Source: Blasia pusilla (lineage: Eukaryota; Marchantiophyta; Marchantiopsida; Blasiales). Taken from it: 64,000 nt of DNA. The position numbers and the translations under genes are program-made. This document shows, piece by piece, positions 53,506 to 64,000 of this stretch; position 1 is the stretch's first letter; every line of letters starts with the position of its first letter. The stretch is from NCBI GenBank assembly GCA_050084515.1, contig CM114275.1, forward strand, positions 2,480,001 to 2,544,000, given 5' to 3'. The notes under the pieces were generated by a model that was not told where the DNA came from, did not search any database, and was given only the letters and a program-made list of their open reading frames with translations.

Positions 53506-56500
53506 GGGTACAGGATGGAAAGACGGCCGAAATGGATGCCATTCCGATAATCAAGGCCAACTCCAGATTTCCATTTATTAAGAGATGGCAGTTCATGGGC
53601 CAGGGAGGCGAAGGATCCAGGCTTATGTCTTCAAAATGTCAATAACAGGGTCGTCGAGTGGCCTCGATATTATAGATCGAATGAGATAAGGGGAAGATCT
53701 TTACGGCAGCTGGGTAAGCTTTGATATTTGCTACAGAGTGCTGAATGGATGGTTGACCATGGGTGCTCACGTTTACGACCATGTGGAGAAGGGACTCAAA
53801 ACTATATTTGTCTGTGAGGTAAAAGCAGACGACGTTGGAAATTTGAAGATGTGTTGGTTACTCTTATTGGAGGTAGTGAAGGAAAACAAAAGGCCACCTC
53901 CGGAAATTTATGGATTCATGGTGGACAATGGACAACCTGGGTGGATTGCTATCAAAGAAGTGTTCTTGGGTGGAGAGGTTCAACCAGAGAGGGAAAGGTC
54001 GGATGCTTTCCATTGGCAATAGTCTCTGATCCGGTACACCAAATCTTGCATCAAGGAGAATAAGAGGACAGAGCAAGGATAAGGTTTTGTTGTCCTAAAC
54101 GCTGCAAGGACAGCAAAACCTTGAAACACGCCATGGAATGCCAAGAAGAACTTCATGGGTGGTGGAGGAAGCATGCGATTGAGGGGAAGTACAAAGAGTT
54201 GTGCTCTTGGCTCAGTTGGTAGACTGTACAAATGAGACAATGGGGAAACTTCATGCGGCAGGTGAGTTCAGTATTTTGTCTCGTCGAGCTCATGCTGAGA
54301 ATTTTTTGAAAAGTTGCAGCTCAAGTTGAGAAGCGTGAGCACTATAGGGATTTCAAACCAAAGAAACCAAGCAACCCGTCCGATGCGACAGGTTGCCTGA
54401 GTGTCCAACCAGTCGGAAACCCACGGGTTGCATCCAGAATGTTTTTGTTACCCGTCGAAGCCCGACATCATGCACGAGGAATGTTTGTGCAACCTGTCGG
54501 AACTCGACTGGTTGCATGCGTGTGCAACCTGCCGAATCTCGACGGGTTGCAAGTTGCATGTATACAAGGTATGCAAATAGTTCGACTTGGATGGGTTGCA
54601 AGCCGCAAGGCTGCGAGTTAACTCGATCTGCAACCCGTCCGATTCCCACAAGTTGCGTCTCTCTGCAACTTGTGGAATTCCGACTAGTTGCGTCTGTATG
54701 CGACTTCTCGCATTCAGACAGGTTACGGCTGTCTCTCAGTCGCATCCAGACACGTTGCATCAGTTCAAGTTAATTGGAACCCGTCGAATTCCAATACTTG
54801 GAAAGCTTCGTGTGTGGACACTTCTTGCAAGCCAATGGAATCCGACAGGTTGCACAAGGATTTTCGAGACCGGACCGGCTTGCTCCTCACAACCTGTCTA
54901 ATTCCGACGGGTTCAATAGCAAGTTCCTGGGTGCTAGGTTGCAGTAAAAGGTTATTGTGACATTCCAGGGATGTCTCCGACTTGCAATCCGTTTCAAGTC
55001 GGCGGGTGGAAAATCCATGTGCGATTCGTCTGATTCCGATGACTTGCACTTGGATCTTCCAGCCCGGAATGGCCAAAGTTCCTTGCAACCCGTCTGAATC
55101 CGACAGGTTGCAGTAGGTTGTTCTTGAGTGTTGCAACACGTCGAAAACCGACAGGTCGTAGAGTCATTCATAGGATGGCTCCGACTTGCAACCCGTCTCG
55201 TTCCAACAGGTAGCTTTTTTCTTTTCTCATAGTGCTATTTTCGTTCCCTTCTCACATTGCCGTCATTGTAGGGATTGAACATTCATGAAAATGCCCTCTG
55301 CCCCAACACAAGTGGAGAAGAAAGTGTTCATTCCTCCTAGAGGTCGTCACAAGCATGCCAAATAATTTCACTTATGGAGGCATGCCAACAAGACCAAGCA
55401 AGAGCAATGCTACAATCTGCAGCATCCCATATCTTCCTCACAAAAGGCATAACAAAAAGAAGGGGGCCTTCGATTTACGAGCTCTATGTCAAGGCGGCTG
55501 TGAGATCTAGTGATGAAGAACTCTATGTGGAAGCCTTCAATCGGTGCGTAGCAGGACCTCCCCTTGAGCAAGATGTCCACATTGGTGGGGACATTCGTGG
55601 GCGTGTTTCAAAATGTCCCATACAGGTGGTGGTAGAGCAGTCCGAGCGAGACTCATGGAGACCAGATAAGTATCTTGACTTCAGGAAAGTGAAGAGGCAG
55701 CATCGAGGAACAAACCCGGTGATTGATTTGGATGAAGAAATGACGCCGCCCAGGTATTCAGAGACCTCGGATTGCTCTCTGATCCGTGATGCAGTAACTT
55801 CTCTAAAATCAGTGAATGTTTTATTTCAAAAGCCCTTCGTTACTGGAAGTTCGCAACATCCGGTTGATGGGATGGTTCAACAGTATGGGATTCCGGTCAT
55901 TGAGGTGGATTGCAACCTCAAAAGGTGGCATATATCTCAGAGCAACCCTGGACGTGGACGCACTTGCAGGGCAGGATCTTATGGCATTAGGAGAGCATGC
56001 GGCACTTTCCTACATAAGAATTGTACAAGGACTAGACGGCCACTGCCTGGATTTTGGAGACTCAAAACCTTTGATCGTTTCACGAAGACCGGGGATCAAT
56101 TCAAGTACTTCTTCGGCCCAAATGAATCATGCGCTTTCCGAAAGTCTTATCCGGCTGCCATTGGAGCTCTAGGGAATACCCCCACGATTTGGCCTATTGC
56201 CGCAGGTATTAATTGCACTCAGGACGAAGTGGACAATCTTACAAGTTTCGGTTTCAGACTCGTAGACAGAGGAAGTTCTGAGCATGTTCGTATTACAGAG
56301 ACCTTCGCATTTCGTATTCAACCCAAGATTGATGTCAACATGTACCGGAAAAAGTGTATGATCGCAATCCACTATTTTTGTTTGAGTCTAGAAATGGGGT
56401 GAAGAGAAACAGAATGTGTAGGCCAACGGTGGAGAGAGCAAAGCGAATCGCATCAGCTCGGGAGGCAAACATGGAAATCATCGCCACAAAAGATGTCCAG

Positions 56501-56773
56501 AGTGGCAATGAAATAGGAAGGATGTATTTGGTCAGGACCAACACTGTAAATTCAAGTGTCATAGGGGTGTATGTGGTGCACATCTGTTGCTTTCCCACAT
56601 GTTCTTGTGATGACTTTGTCCAAAGAGAGACAAGTGGGAAAAGGTATTTCCCTTGTAAGCACATGTACTATGTGTTGCTTGTATTTTTAAGAGAGTCAGA
56701 CGTAGGAGTAGGAATCCACCAACCAATTTTGTCCTTCAAAGAAGTGCGAAGTATTTTAAATAAACCACTTTGA
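53506..56773 (+). pseudogene. E5 transposase, chimeric first exon and best last exon
   Basis: First exon (to 54261): joins in at DGKTAEMDAI, then TMGAHVYDHVEKGLKTIFVC, IYGFMVDNGQPGWIAIKEVF and EVQPERERSDAFHWQ, with a stop after FHWQ. The DDE core order is kept. Last exon (55272-56773): 55374-56402 is open for 342 codons (YELYVKAAVRSSDEELYVEA, GGDIRGRVSKCP, RWHISQSNPG, TRRPLPGFWRLKTFDRF), then after a 1-nt shift it runs to the SWIM finger (CSCDDFVQRE ... FPCKHMYYV) and ends SILNKPL at 56773. It is the most intact C-terminal half in the window. Confidence 0.87.
54370..55215. repeat. Palindrome cluster, E5 transposase intron
   Basis: About twenty worn palindromes and halves, with many C-to-T / G-to-A changes, between the donor (54262) and the acceptor (55271). 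Matches 12190-12460 better than the E1 to E3 introns. Confidence 0.82.
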
Positions 56774-57190
56774 GGATGCAAAATGAGGTCTTAGATTGTA
56801 CTTTCATTTGCCATAACCTTCACTTTGAGCTTGAACTCTATTCAGCCAAGGGAAAATGATAGATTTTTTCCAGACCTTGGATGGAAAATGATTTGTTCCA
56901 CATTTATGATTCCAATGATTTTCAGTTTTTTTAATTTGTGTGCAAATTGCAACCCGTCAGATTCAGACGGGTTGCCAAAATGTGGAAGAGGAAAAAAAAA
57001 ATTGTTGGAGTGCCTAAGCACTGAGATCAAAAGTGCAAAAAATTCACACAAAAAGTTTCCTCTCTTCAACCCAACGGAAACTCTCTTCAAATCACAGGAA
57101 ACTCTCTTAAAAAAAAATCTCTTTGGGTTGAAGGTAGTTTCCTCTCTCCTCTCTCCTCTCTTCCTCTCTCCTCTCCTCTTACCGCACCTC
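56774..57190 (+). repeat. E5 3' flank and right terminus
   Basis: AT-rich 3' region, one ATTCAGA-centred palindrome (56953-56983), then the CTCTCC-rich terminus ending CTTACCGCACCTC at 57190. Confidence 0.82.
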
Positions 57191-59716
57191 GTGTTTAACT
57201 TTCCCAAAATGATAATTAACTCTGAAAATTCTCAAACGTCATTTTAAATTAATTTCGAGTAATCCTAATGGCTCAAATGGCAAACGTGCCAAGTTTCAAG
57301 AGGAAAGGAGTTTTAAAACTGAAGGGGCACTCTAATAATAACATAGATGAGCTCCATCCAAGCTCTTTGGGAGTATACCTGCCCTCACCTACCACCCCAC
57401 CCAAATGAATCAGGTTGTGGAGGTGATCACAATAATACAGAACTTGCCTTGAACTAAGAAGAGAGAGTGAGTTGGTGGGGAGTAATAATGTTGGTTTAAT
57501 ATGTAAAAGAATTTAAGAAACTCATGAGAGACCTTTCTATCCAATCGTAGGAGGCAAACAATCCCTTTATACAACACAACGTATGCAATCGGATTTAGGA
57601 GGTCTAAACGTCCCACTTACATCCATCATGAAACCTCCCCAAAATTAAAAAAAGTAAAAATAAAAAAATTCTTAGAAGGAACAAATTAAGTCCACCATCA
57701 GAAGGCAATTACAGGACACTATCTTCCAAGTTAAATCCCTCACAAGGCCTCCTCCATCAACCGATGAGGAATTGCACCGACGATAGGAGTCGCGAATTCA
57801 GTTCTGTTTGTTGGATGGTTTGAATTGTACAAAGGTCAGCCGTGACCTTTTATCCTCACCTAACCTTCGTTAAACTTCATCCTCATTTTCTTCTTCTTCC
57901 CTAAGCCTACCACATTGCTCCTCGGCGGCTGATGGTTCGTGTTGATTATTAAATATCGGGCACCATTCAGGCTCCAATTTTAGTTTGTGAAGATTCAAAT
58001 TGTATCCGATGGTACATTGTAGAGATTTCAATATCGTTCCGTCATTCAACTTGTACAATGGACAACCCTAAACTCTTTCTTAACTCTGAATCATAAACCT
58101 CATTTTCTTTTTATCCCTCCAAAAACGTACCACATTCCTTTCCTGAACAGCTGATGGTTAGTTTTGATTGCAAAACATAGGACACAAGAATCATGTGGTG
58201 GCACTGCAGTCAACATGACCATGGAGGATAAATTTAAGGACGAGGGAAAGAGGGGAAAGCATGGAGGAATAAGAGGTTGGGCTAAAGTAAGACAAGTGCA
58301 GACTCTACAAATACTTGGCTTGACTCAGTGCAGACTCTCAAAGCGCTTAACTTTACTGCAAGATTGCCTTCCAGGAACAGTCCCAGACCTCTCTCACTCC
58401 ATAGGTTTGAACAAACAATTGTGATCGGAACTGACTTAGCAGATGAATCTGCTAGTGGTGTTTCCATTCCTCATTTCCTGCTTCTCCAGGAATGCTAGCT
58501 TGGCAATTCTGAAAGCCAGATGTCAGCCCTACTGCCCAACTTGATGATGCTAACTACCATCCATTCCCTAAAGAAATCTTCAAAATCAGCTGAGAAACAA
58601 TCTAGCCAGGCAATAATCCAATCTTGCAAATTAACCCTAACAGGGACTAACCGCTTAGCTATTCCTCAGCAGTGCATAGTACTAACCTGAACGAGAACAA
58701 TCGCTTAATTTCCTCATGGTAATCAAAGTGTAAGAAATTAACCATTTCGTGATGAATCAAAGATTGTACATGTGGAGATGAACAAGCCTTCCTCGACGTG
58801 AACTATCCAACTCACTTTCATTGGAAGTCATAAACTAGCTCCTTTCCTCGGTGCAAATAAATTTGATGTATCTAAATTGTCCAGAATATTTTCCTGGTTT
58901 CCTATCCCAGCCAATGTGACAGCTTAGGCCAGACAGGCATTCAACAATGCCCGTCTGACCCAATAATCAGAAGCATTCATCTTCTTTAGCCACTTAACTG
59001 GACACAGCATTCTTCAGTTGCTATGATAGCCTGTGATGGTGAGGAGGCCTTGAAGGAGTTGTTGTAGTTCATCAGAAGCAATCCTCCCCAATTGTAGCAT
59101 TTCAAGTAAAATCGATTCCTGCAGCTCTTTTTCTCAAAAGCCAAACCCAGAAATCTTATCAGAGAAAAAATTGACCCAAATGATGAACAAGTAGTTTCTG
59201 ACAAGTTCCTCATTTTGAAAAAGCCACCCAATAGGGACAGTCCAGATTTCCTGGCATTCAACTGTATTGGGAGTCTGAATTCTTGCTTTCAAGTAAGAAA
59301 AGACTGAAGTAAAACTTCTCGGCTTCTAGATTTAAAAATCAGAGTAATCCGTCTACTTTACTCCCAATATATCTACCCTATCAGCCAGACCTGTCAGAAG
59401 GAGATTTGTGAGCAGCAGGCTCATGAGGATATTTGTCCAGCACTTGCATTACCCTTTCTTACCAAAGCATGACATGAGACAACAAGAAATACATGAGTCC
59501 AATACTAAAGAAAAGATTATCCTCCTCCAGCCTACCTGTGGAAAAGTGGAAAAACCGAGAGGCATTCCGAGCAGCCGACTTTGCACGAAGGCTGTCGGAT
59601 GATGTAAGTTGTTTAACCAGCCCTTGGACAATATTTGATGCACTCCCCTCACTGTGTGAAATAACATAAGACTGAAAAGTCAAAATGGCTCCTTCAAGAT
59701 TTTGAAATTTGGACAG
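57191..59716. other. No supported gene
   Basis: AT-rich DNA with short frames only. The right part (about 59000-59716) may include the 3' untranslated region of the INTS1-like gene. No palindromes of the transposon type are present. Confidence 0.5.
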
Positions 59717-62700
59717 TCATTGTCTTTGAAGATCTTGGTATTCTAAAAACAGCAACCGATAATTTTGCAGTCTAGCATATGTGAGCAATTGACCAGGTGG
59801 ACATCTTCTGTACTTGTATTGCAAAAAGGTGAGGCTCTGCGCTATGTCGAATGAAAAAATTTCTTCAGCCAAAACTAAAGTGACACTACCATGGGATAGT
59901 TCAGAAACCAAAGGTGCCTTTGCTTGATATATAGTTCAAGACTGAGTTTTGAAAAAGTAGTAAAAACTCTAGGTACCTTGGGCAATGCAGAAGGGCGCGT
60001 TCAAGAAGAGTATAAATGCGCTCTCGAAGAGGAGTATCCTTCACCCCTATAAGTTGTACCAGAGAATCTTCCAAAACTGATAAGATTGCTGGCATTCGCG
60101 CCGAGGCTCTATCTAGATCATTTAATGTTGCAGACAAGCTTCCCTTTTCAACATCTTCACCCTGCACTCAATTCAGTATACATAAAAAGTCTGGGTTCCG
60201 ACCTTAAGAGTAAGACTTGGATCCTTTTTTCAATTCAAGAAGATAATTAGAAGCTACTTACCAAGTGGTGGGAGACTCGAAAAGGTTTTCCTGTGCTGTA
60301 AAAAGCCAAGCCTTCATCCTTCCACAAGTCCTTAGTGTGTATCTTGATAGACTGCTGCAGCTGTGTGCGTACTTTAAGTATATCTTCAATAGGAATAGAA
60401 GGGGTAGCTGCTTTAGAGTATGCTAAATTCGCCAAAAAGCTATCGCCTGACAAAAATGTTCCCTCAGCAGGTGGAATTATGGTCGGCTTGTCAAGCAGGT
60501 TTAGCAGAAATCCTATTTTTTTTATTTTACTGAAAGTTTGAGCAGTCGTCTCAAGAATTGGTGTCCTATATTCCGATACATACTGACGACTTCGTCCCCC
60601 AGCAGCAACACAATGACAAAGAAAATCTGAAAACCGAGAAACAACTTTTGCAAAAAGAGATCGATCTTGGATATCCAGGCCCTGTAGAACCTCAAAATAG
60701 AGGTCCAAGATAGTCTCAAGATCACTCTTTTGTATCAAAAGGTCTGGTTGCACCATGTCAAATTCTATCACACCAATAGGCCGGACATTGAAATTCTCAG
60801 AAGTTCCAAATGATCTGTATGACGAATTGCTGTTGACAATCACATGAGGTCGGAGAGCATCAAGTAGACCAAGGCCCATTGAAAGAGCCCTTGTGACTGT
60901 CGCACGTACTTGGGGCTCCCCTTGCTTCACATGCAGTAGTAACTCCTGTCATGGCACAATCAAAAAGTTGGTTTACGTTACAGTAAGGTAATATATATCC
61001 AAGAGAGAATGTTTCTCAGAACTCAGACATATCCAAGAAATAATGTTTCTCAGAGCTCTCCTGCACGAGGTTACAATATCCAACAGCCATGGCTTTAATT
61101 TAGCCCAGAACTTAAATTTGCACCTTCAAATTTTTCCAGGGAATGAATGAATGAATAGATTTATTGTCCACGGGGACCCCACAGGGCCATGGGACTTAGT
61201 TTTGACACTTAACAACAAATTTGGAGAGAGAGCAAGCACCAGCGAGGGCCTAAGGGGTCCTCAGAGCCAGGTGAGTGTCCCTGGTCTTCACACAACTATG
61301 CCTCCAGGGAGGGACCTAAAGTGCTGTAAATGCCAGACACATTCAAGTCACATTCTTGTTAGACCATTCATTGACATGGTAACAAGTTATTTTGGGCTCG
61401 TGAAACTTAAAAACAGACCATCTTCACGTGGACTTTTAACAAACCTGAGGAAGGGGCAAAGTACCTTCAACAATAGTTTCAAACTTGGAAGGTAAGGAAT
61501 CAATAAGAGTGGATGCTGCCGGGCAAATTCTTGACAGAATCCTGCAGAGTCAAACATTGCATAAAATTGTGTCTATGCATCACACAGAACTCATGATGCT
61601 AAGAGTCCTACCATCAAGGCACCTTTAGTCCGTTTAACATACAAAATATTTCCAAATTGTTGCACAGCAACATCAAATCCTCTTCACTAGTAAGTCAACT
61701 TTGACAGAACGTGGTGTATAATCATGGAAACAGACTGGTACAAGGAGGACCAAGACTGCATGTGGACTGTATACCATAGGCCGCGTTGGATTCCTTCTCG
61801 TTTCCATTGCAAATAGACCACACAGCACTGTACAATACAGTGTTCAAAGAGCACGTCTGCATTTGGAGCATATAAAGAGCCAGTACAAGTCAGTGACGAT
61901 AGTTACCTCAATGACAGTTCAGGATCCCCTTTCTGTCTGTCCATTCAAGCATCTCAATTGCACTTTTCCTCACTTGATTGACTTGTCTGACACAATGTTG
62001 AAAACTTGTGTCAGAGTGTTTGTCTAAAAGTTTTTTTTTGACTCCCTAACAGCATACTTCCTTTAACACCCTTGCTTTTCAATAATGACCATATCATTGG
62101 TATTCAAAGGTTTCCTCCCTGAGAAAACAAGAAAATTACCTGTCCATTTGTGCTGCGGGCGTTAATGGCAGTTTGTGTGCCATCAGTGAAAACCTCCTTC
62201 ACAGAAGTCTGCAAGATTGTTTTGACAGAGACTGGAAAAGCCAGGTAAAGGCCCCACAGAAGACTCTGTGCCACTGCCTTCCGAGCTGACGTAACAGATT
62301 TAATTGTGAAGCTAGTTGGTTCCATAACTTCAAGATGCTCACTCTCATAAGAGCACCTGTCAAATTTGAAGGTTTAAAATTAGTTGCGTACAGCACTTAC
62401 TCACCACACATTTTCCCATCACAAGCAAGGCATGATTAGCTTGATGGCATAATCGGTGTACTCAGTGTGCTTATTTCCTATGAAGACCATTGAAGCATTT
62501 TCCTATAAACATAAGCTGAAGTTTACAGTGCCTTACAGTTGCTGAACAATTGCACTCATGATGTGAGAACCTTGGTGTGATGCTAACAATAACACTTTCA
62601 AAGCACGACTAGCAGGACAGATGCTCCTTCTTTCAAGTGCATGTACATAGTCTCTGATTGAGACTTCTGAATCGGCTGCCTTGCTCATGTCAATCTTCTT

Positions 62701-64000
62701 TGCTAGTTTTGAAAAAACACATGCCACGACAGCATGTTTGGTTAACGCGCGCGCAGATGATGAACTGAGCCAAGACCAGCTTAAGTTTGAATTTGATTTC
62801 TGCACAGCCAAAAGCAATTTGTTGTTAATAACTAAAATATTCACAAGAGGTCCTTTTTTTCATATCATAATGATACTTTGATCTAATGCAGCAACACATA
62901 CAAGAAGTAGCCAAGTCACAAAAGTCTACAGATCACTATCAGGTGCTACCTCTCTTACTTGGGCACTCACACAACCACAAATTGTACTTACATGGGGTTC
63001 AACCTCATCACTCATGCGACAAGCCAATTTTGCACGTGGATGTTGCACACATAAGGAAATGAACTCCATCACAGTTTCCATTCCTTCACAAATTTCATCA
63101 CCATCATATGCTGTAGGAGAGGAACCTCCACTATTTTCAAGGGAGTTTTTGGAGGCATGGCCAATCTCTACATCCAAGTCTGTGTCAAGTAATAACTTCA
63201 AAATCTTCGATAACGTGTTCCAAGAGCTCTTGTGCACCACGGACGCCAGGATAACTGCCGGGATAGAGGGACCAGGATGGGCTTTTGATCTCATATGCAG
63301 TCCAGAAGTGCAGATCACAGAAGAAACAATGCCTTCTGAGTCGAATTCCGGATCTAAGAAACCCAACAACTCCATGACCAGACCACATCGTCCACTAAAT
63401 TCAACACTTTCTCTCATATCTTTGATACTAGAGTCACAGGAGATTTCTACCGCTTTTGAAGAGACCCGTGAAGACCTCCACCTCCTTAAAAGGCCCAGAA
63501 GGTCTCGTGACAGTGCAACACAGTTTCTGCTCAGTACTGAATCCATGGCCTTCCCTTTAGTTTTCTCTGGGTCTGTAATTGAGTTTCCATATGAATAACT
63601 GCCCTCCCACACATGCCGCAACTTCTGATACAAGTAACACCGGAGCAGTGCTTCAAACCTTTCGGCAGGAGCCAGGTCAACTGCATCAAAAGTGACGTCT
63701 TGCAGGGATATTATACTTCTGTGAGTAGTTGAGAGACCATTTTCTTTCACATGCTCTCGCATCGTTGTAGGTGCAATGAAATGGCCATTTGTGACCTGAT
63801 AAGAATTTCCAGTATATTTGGCAGCTATAGTCTCACAAGCATTTGCCAAACTCATCTGCAGTTCTTCTAAAAGCTTTGAGGCTACATTGAAGATTCCAGA
63901 GATCATAGCGCTCCTACTAACGCTATTTTGGAGTCCTAAATCTGTTAAAGTTTCTACAGAAAAGAGACCATTGTCGGATGTCAAGCGCACATTGAGATCT
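59717..64000 (-). CDS. INTS1: Integrator complex subunit 1-like gene, 3' part (5' part beyond window)
   Basis: Seven blocks can be joined with GT-AG sites in phase: 64000-62992 (open to the window edge), 62799-62541, 62356-62142, about 61515-61465, 60945-60262, and 60161 to the end. The protein is alpha-helical, about 880 residues here. Segments GLLDALRPHVI, NDLDRASARMPAILSVLEDS and ARQHPLLLIPYLPSL resemble, as I recall them, the C-terminal third of animal INTS1, the nuclear scaffold of the Integrator complex that processes snRNAs and attenuates transcription. The 61515-61465 exon needs acceptor GGCAG; the better-looking acceptor at 61557 gives a stop. At ~59920 the frame NYISSK|GTFGF* stops, but a 1-nt shift restores 63 residues (LVSELSHGS ... 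LQNYRLLFLEYQD) to 59717: a real frameshift, a sequence error or a missed intron. Confidence 0.65.

Larger units (their letters stand above)
49441..57190 (+). mobile_element. E5: rearranged, more diverged transposon copy
   Basis: Contains, in order: a 5' stub of the transposase (minus), the promoter region with palindromes, exons 1-2 and the start of exon 3 of the ParB-methyltransferase gene (plus), a fusion at about 53505 into transposase exon 1 (plus), the transposase intron, a nearly open last transposase exon, and a right terminus. Sequence is clearly more diverged from E1 to E3 than these are from one another. Confidence 0.8.

Noticed and set aside
61150-61495. 114-codon plus-strand ORF within an INTS1-like intron
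   Set aside because: It lies antisense in an intron and overlaps an exon of the gene. No recognisable protein; the GAATGAATGAATGA start suggests simple repeat.
1-64000. tRNA, rRNA or snRNA genes
   Set aside because: I saw no cloverleaf with A and B boxes, nor any rRNA or snRNA core sequence. The tRNA-like match at 6033-6044 is a primer site.

Overview
The window looks like nuclear DNA of a land plant, probably an early-diverging (non-seed) one. The grounds are a plant-type Ty1/copia element with an initiator-tRNA-Met primer site, a short TTTAGGG telomere-type repeat, GT-AG introns, Mutator-like transposase with a SWIM finger, and a multi-exon host gene at the right edge. 'Non-seed' is inference. 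About 57 kb is nested, decayed mobile DNA; the only convincing host gene is the 3' part of an INTS1-like gene (59717-64000, minus strand).

Layout. 1-10690: a Ty3/gypsy element (protease, RT, RNase H, integrase, GPY/F-type tail) broken by a Ty1/copia element (1524-6444, minus strand) and two ~1 kb solo LTRs (304-1305, 8706-9732), each with a perfect 5-bp target duplication. 10690-12600: a transposase fragment carrying a third solo LTR of the same family (10978-11977). 12600-16260: no recognisable gene apart from an LTR remnant. 16260-57190: five copies or fragments (here called E1 to E5) of one unusual large DNA transposon, in alternating orientation. 57191-59716: no recognised gene. 59717-64000: the INTS1-like gene, minus strand, running off the right edge.

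The unusual transposon. A reconstructed full unit is about 10 kb, with CTCTCC-rich termini and two divergently transcribed, intron-containing genes on either side of a shared promoter region. One gene encodes a Mutator-like transposase: an N-terminal Cys/His cluster, a DDE-type core and a C-terminal SWIM finger. The other encodes a four-exon protein that I read as a coiled coil, a ParB-like domain (motif DGNHR), a long helical/charged middle, and the two halves of a beta-class DNA N6-adenine/N4-cytosine methyltransferase fold. The order is motif IV (DLPS in place of DPPY) before motif I (DLVGLSG in place of DPFxGSG). No copy is intact, but exons from different copies cover nearly the whole of both genes.

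Every non-coding compartment of the transposon (the shared promoter region, intron 2 and intron 3 of the ParB-methyltransferase gene, the transposase intron, the 3' flanks) is packed with a palindrome whose arms are GCAACCCGTCGG and CCGACGGGTTGC around a variable 3-nt centre. The exons, the LTR elements and the host gene lack it. My working hypothesis is that the ParB-methyltransferase-like protein and this dispersed palindrome form a cis/trans pair comparable in logic to the VANC anti-silencing system of VANDAL Mutator-like elements. This is inference, not shown by sequence.
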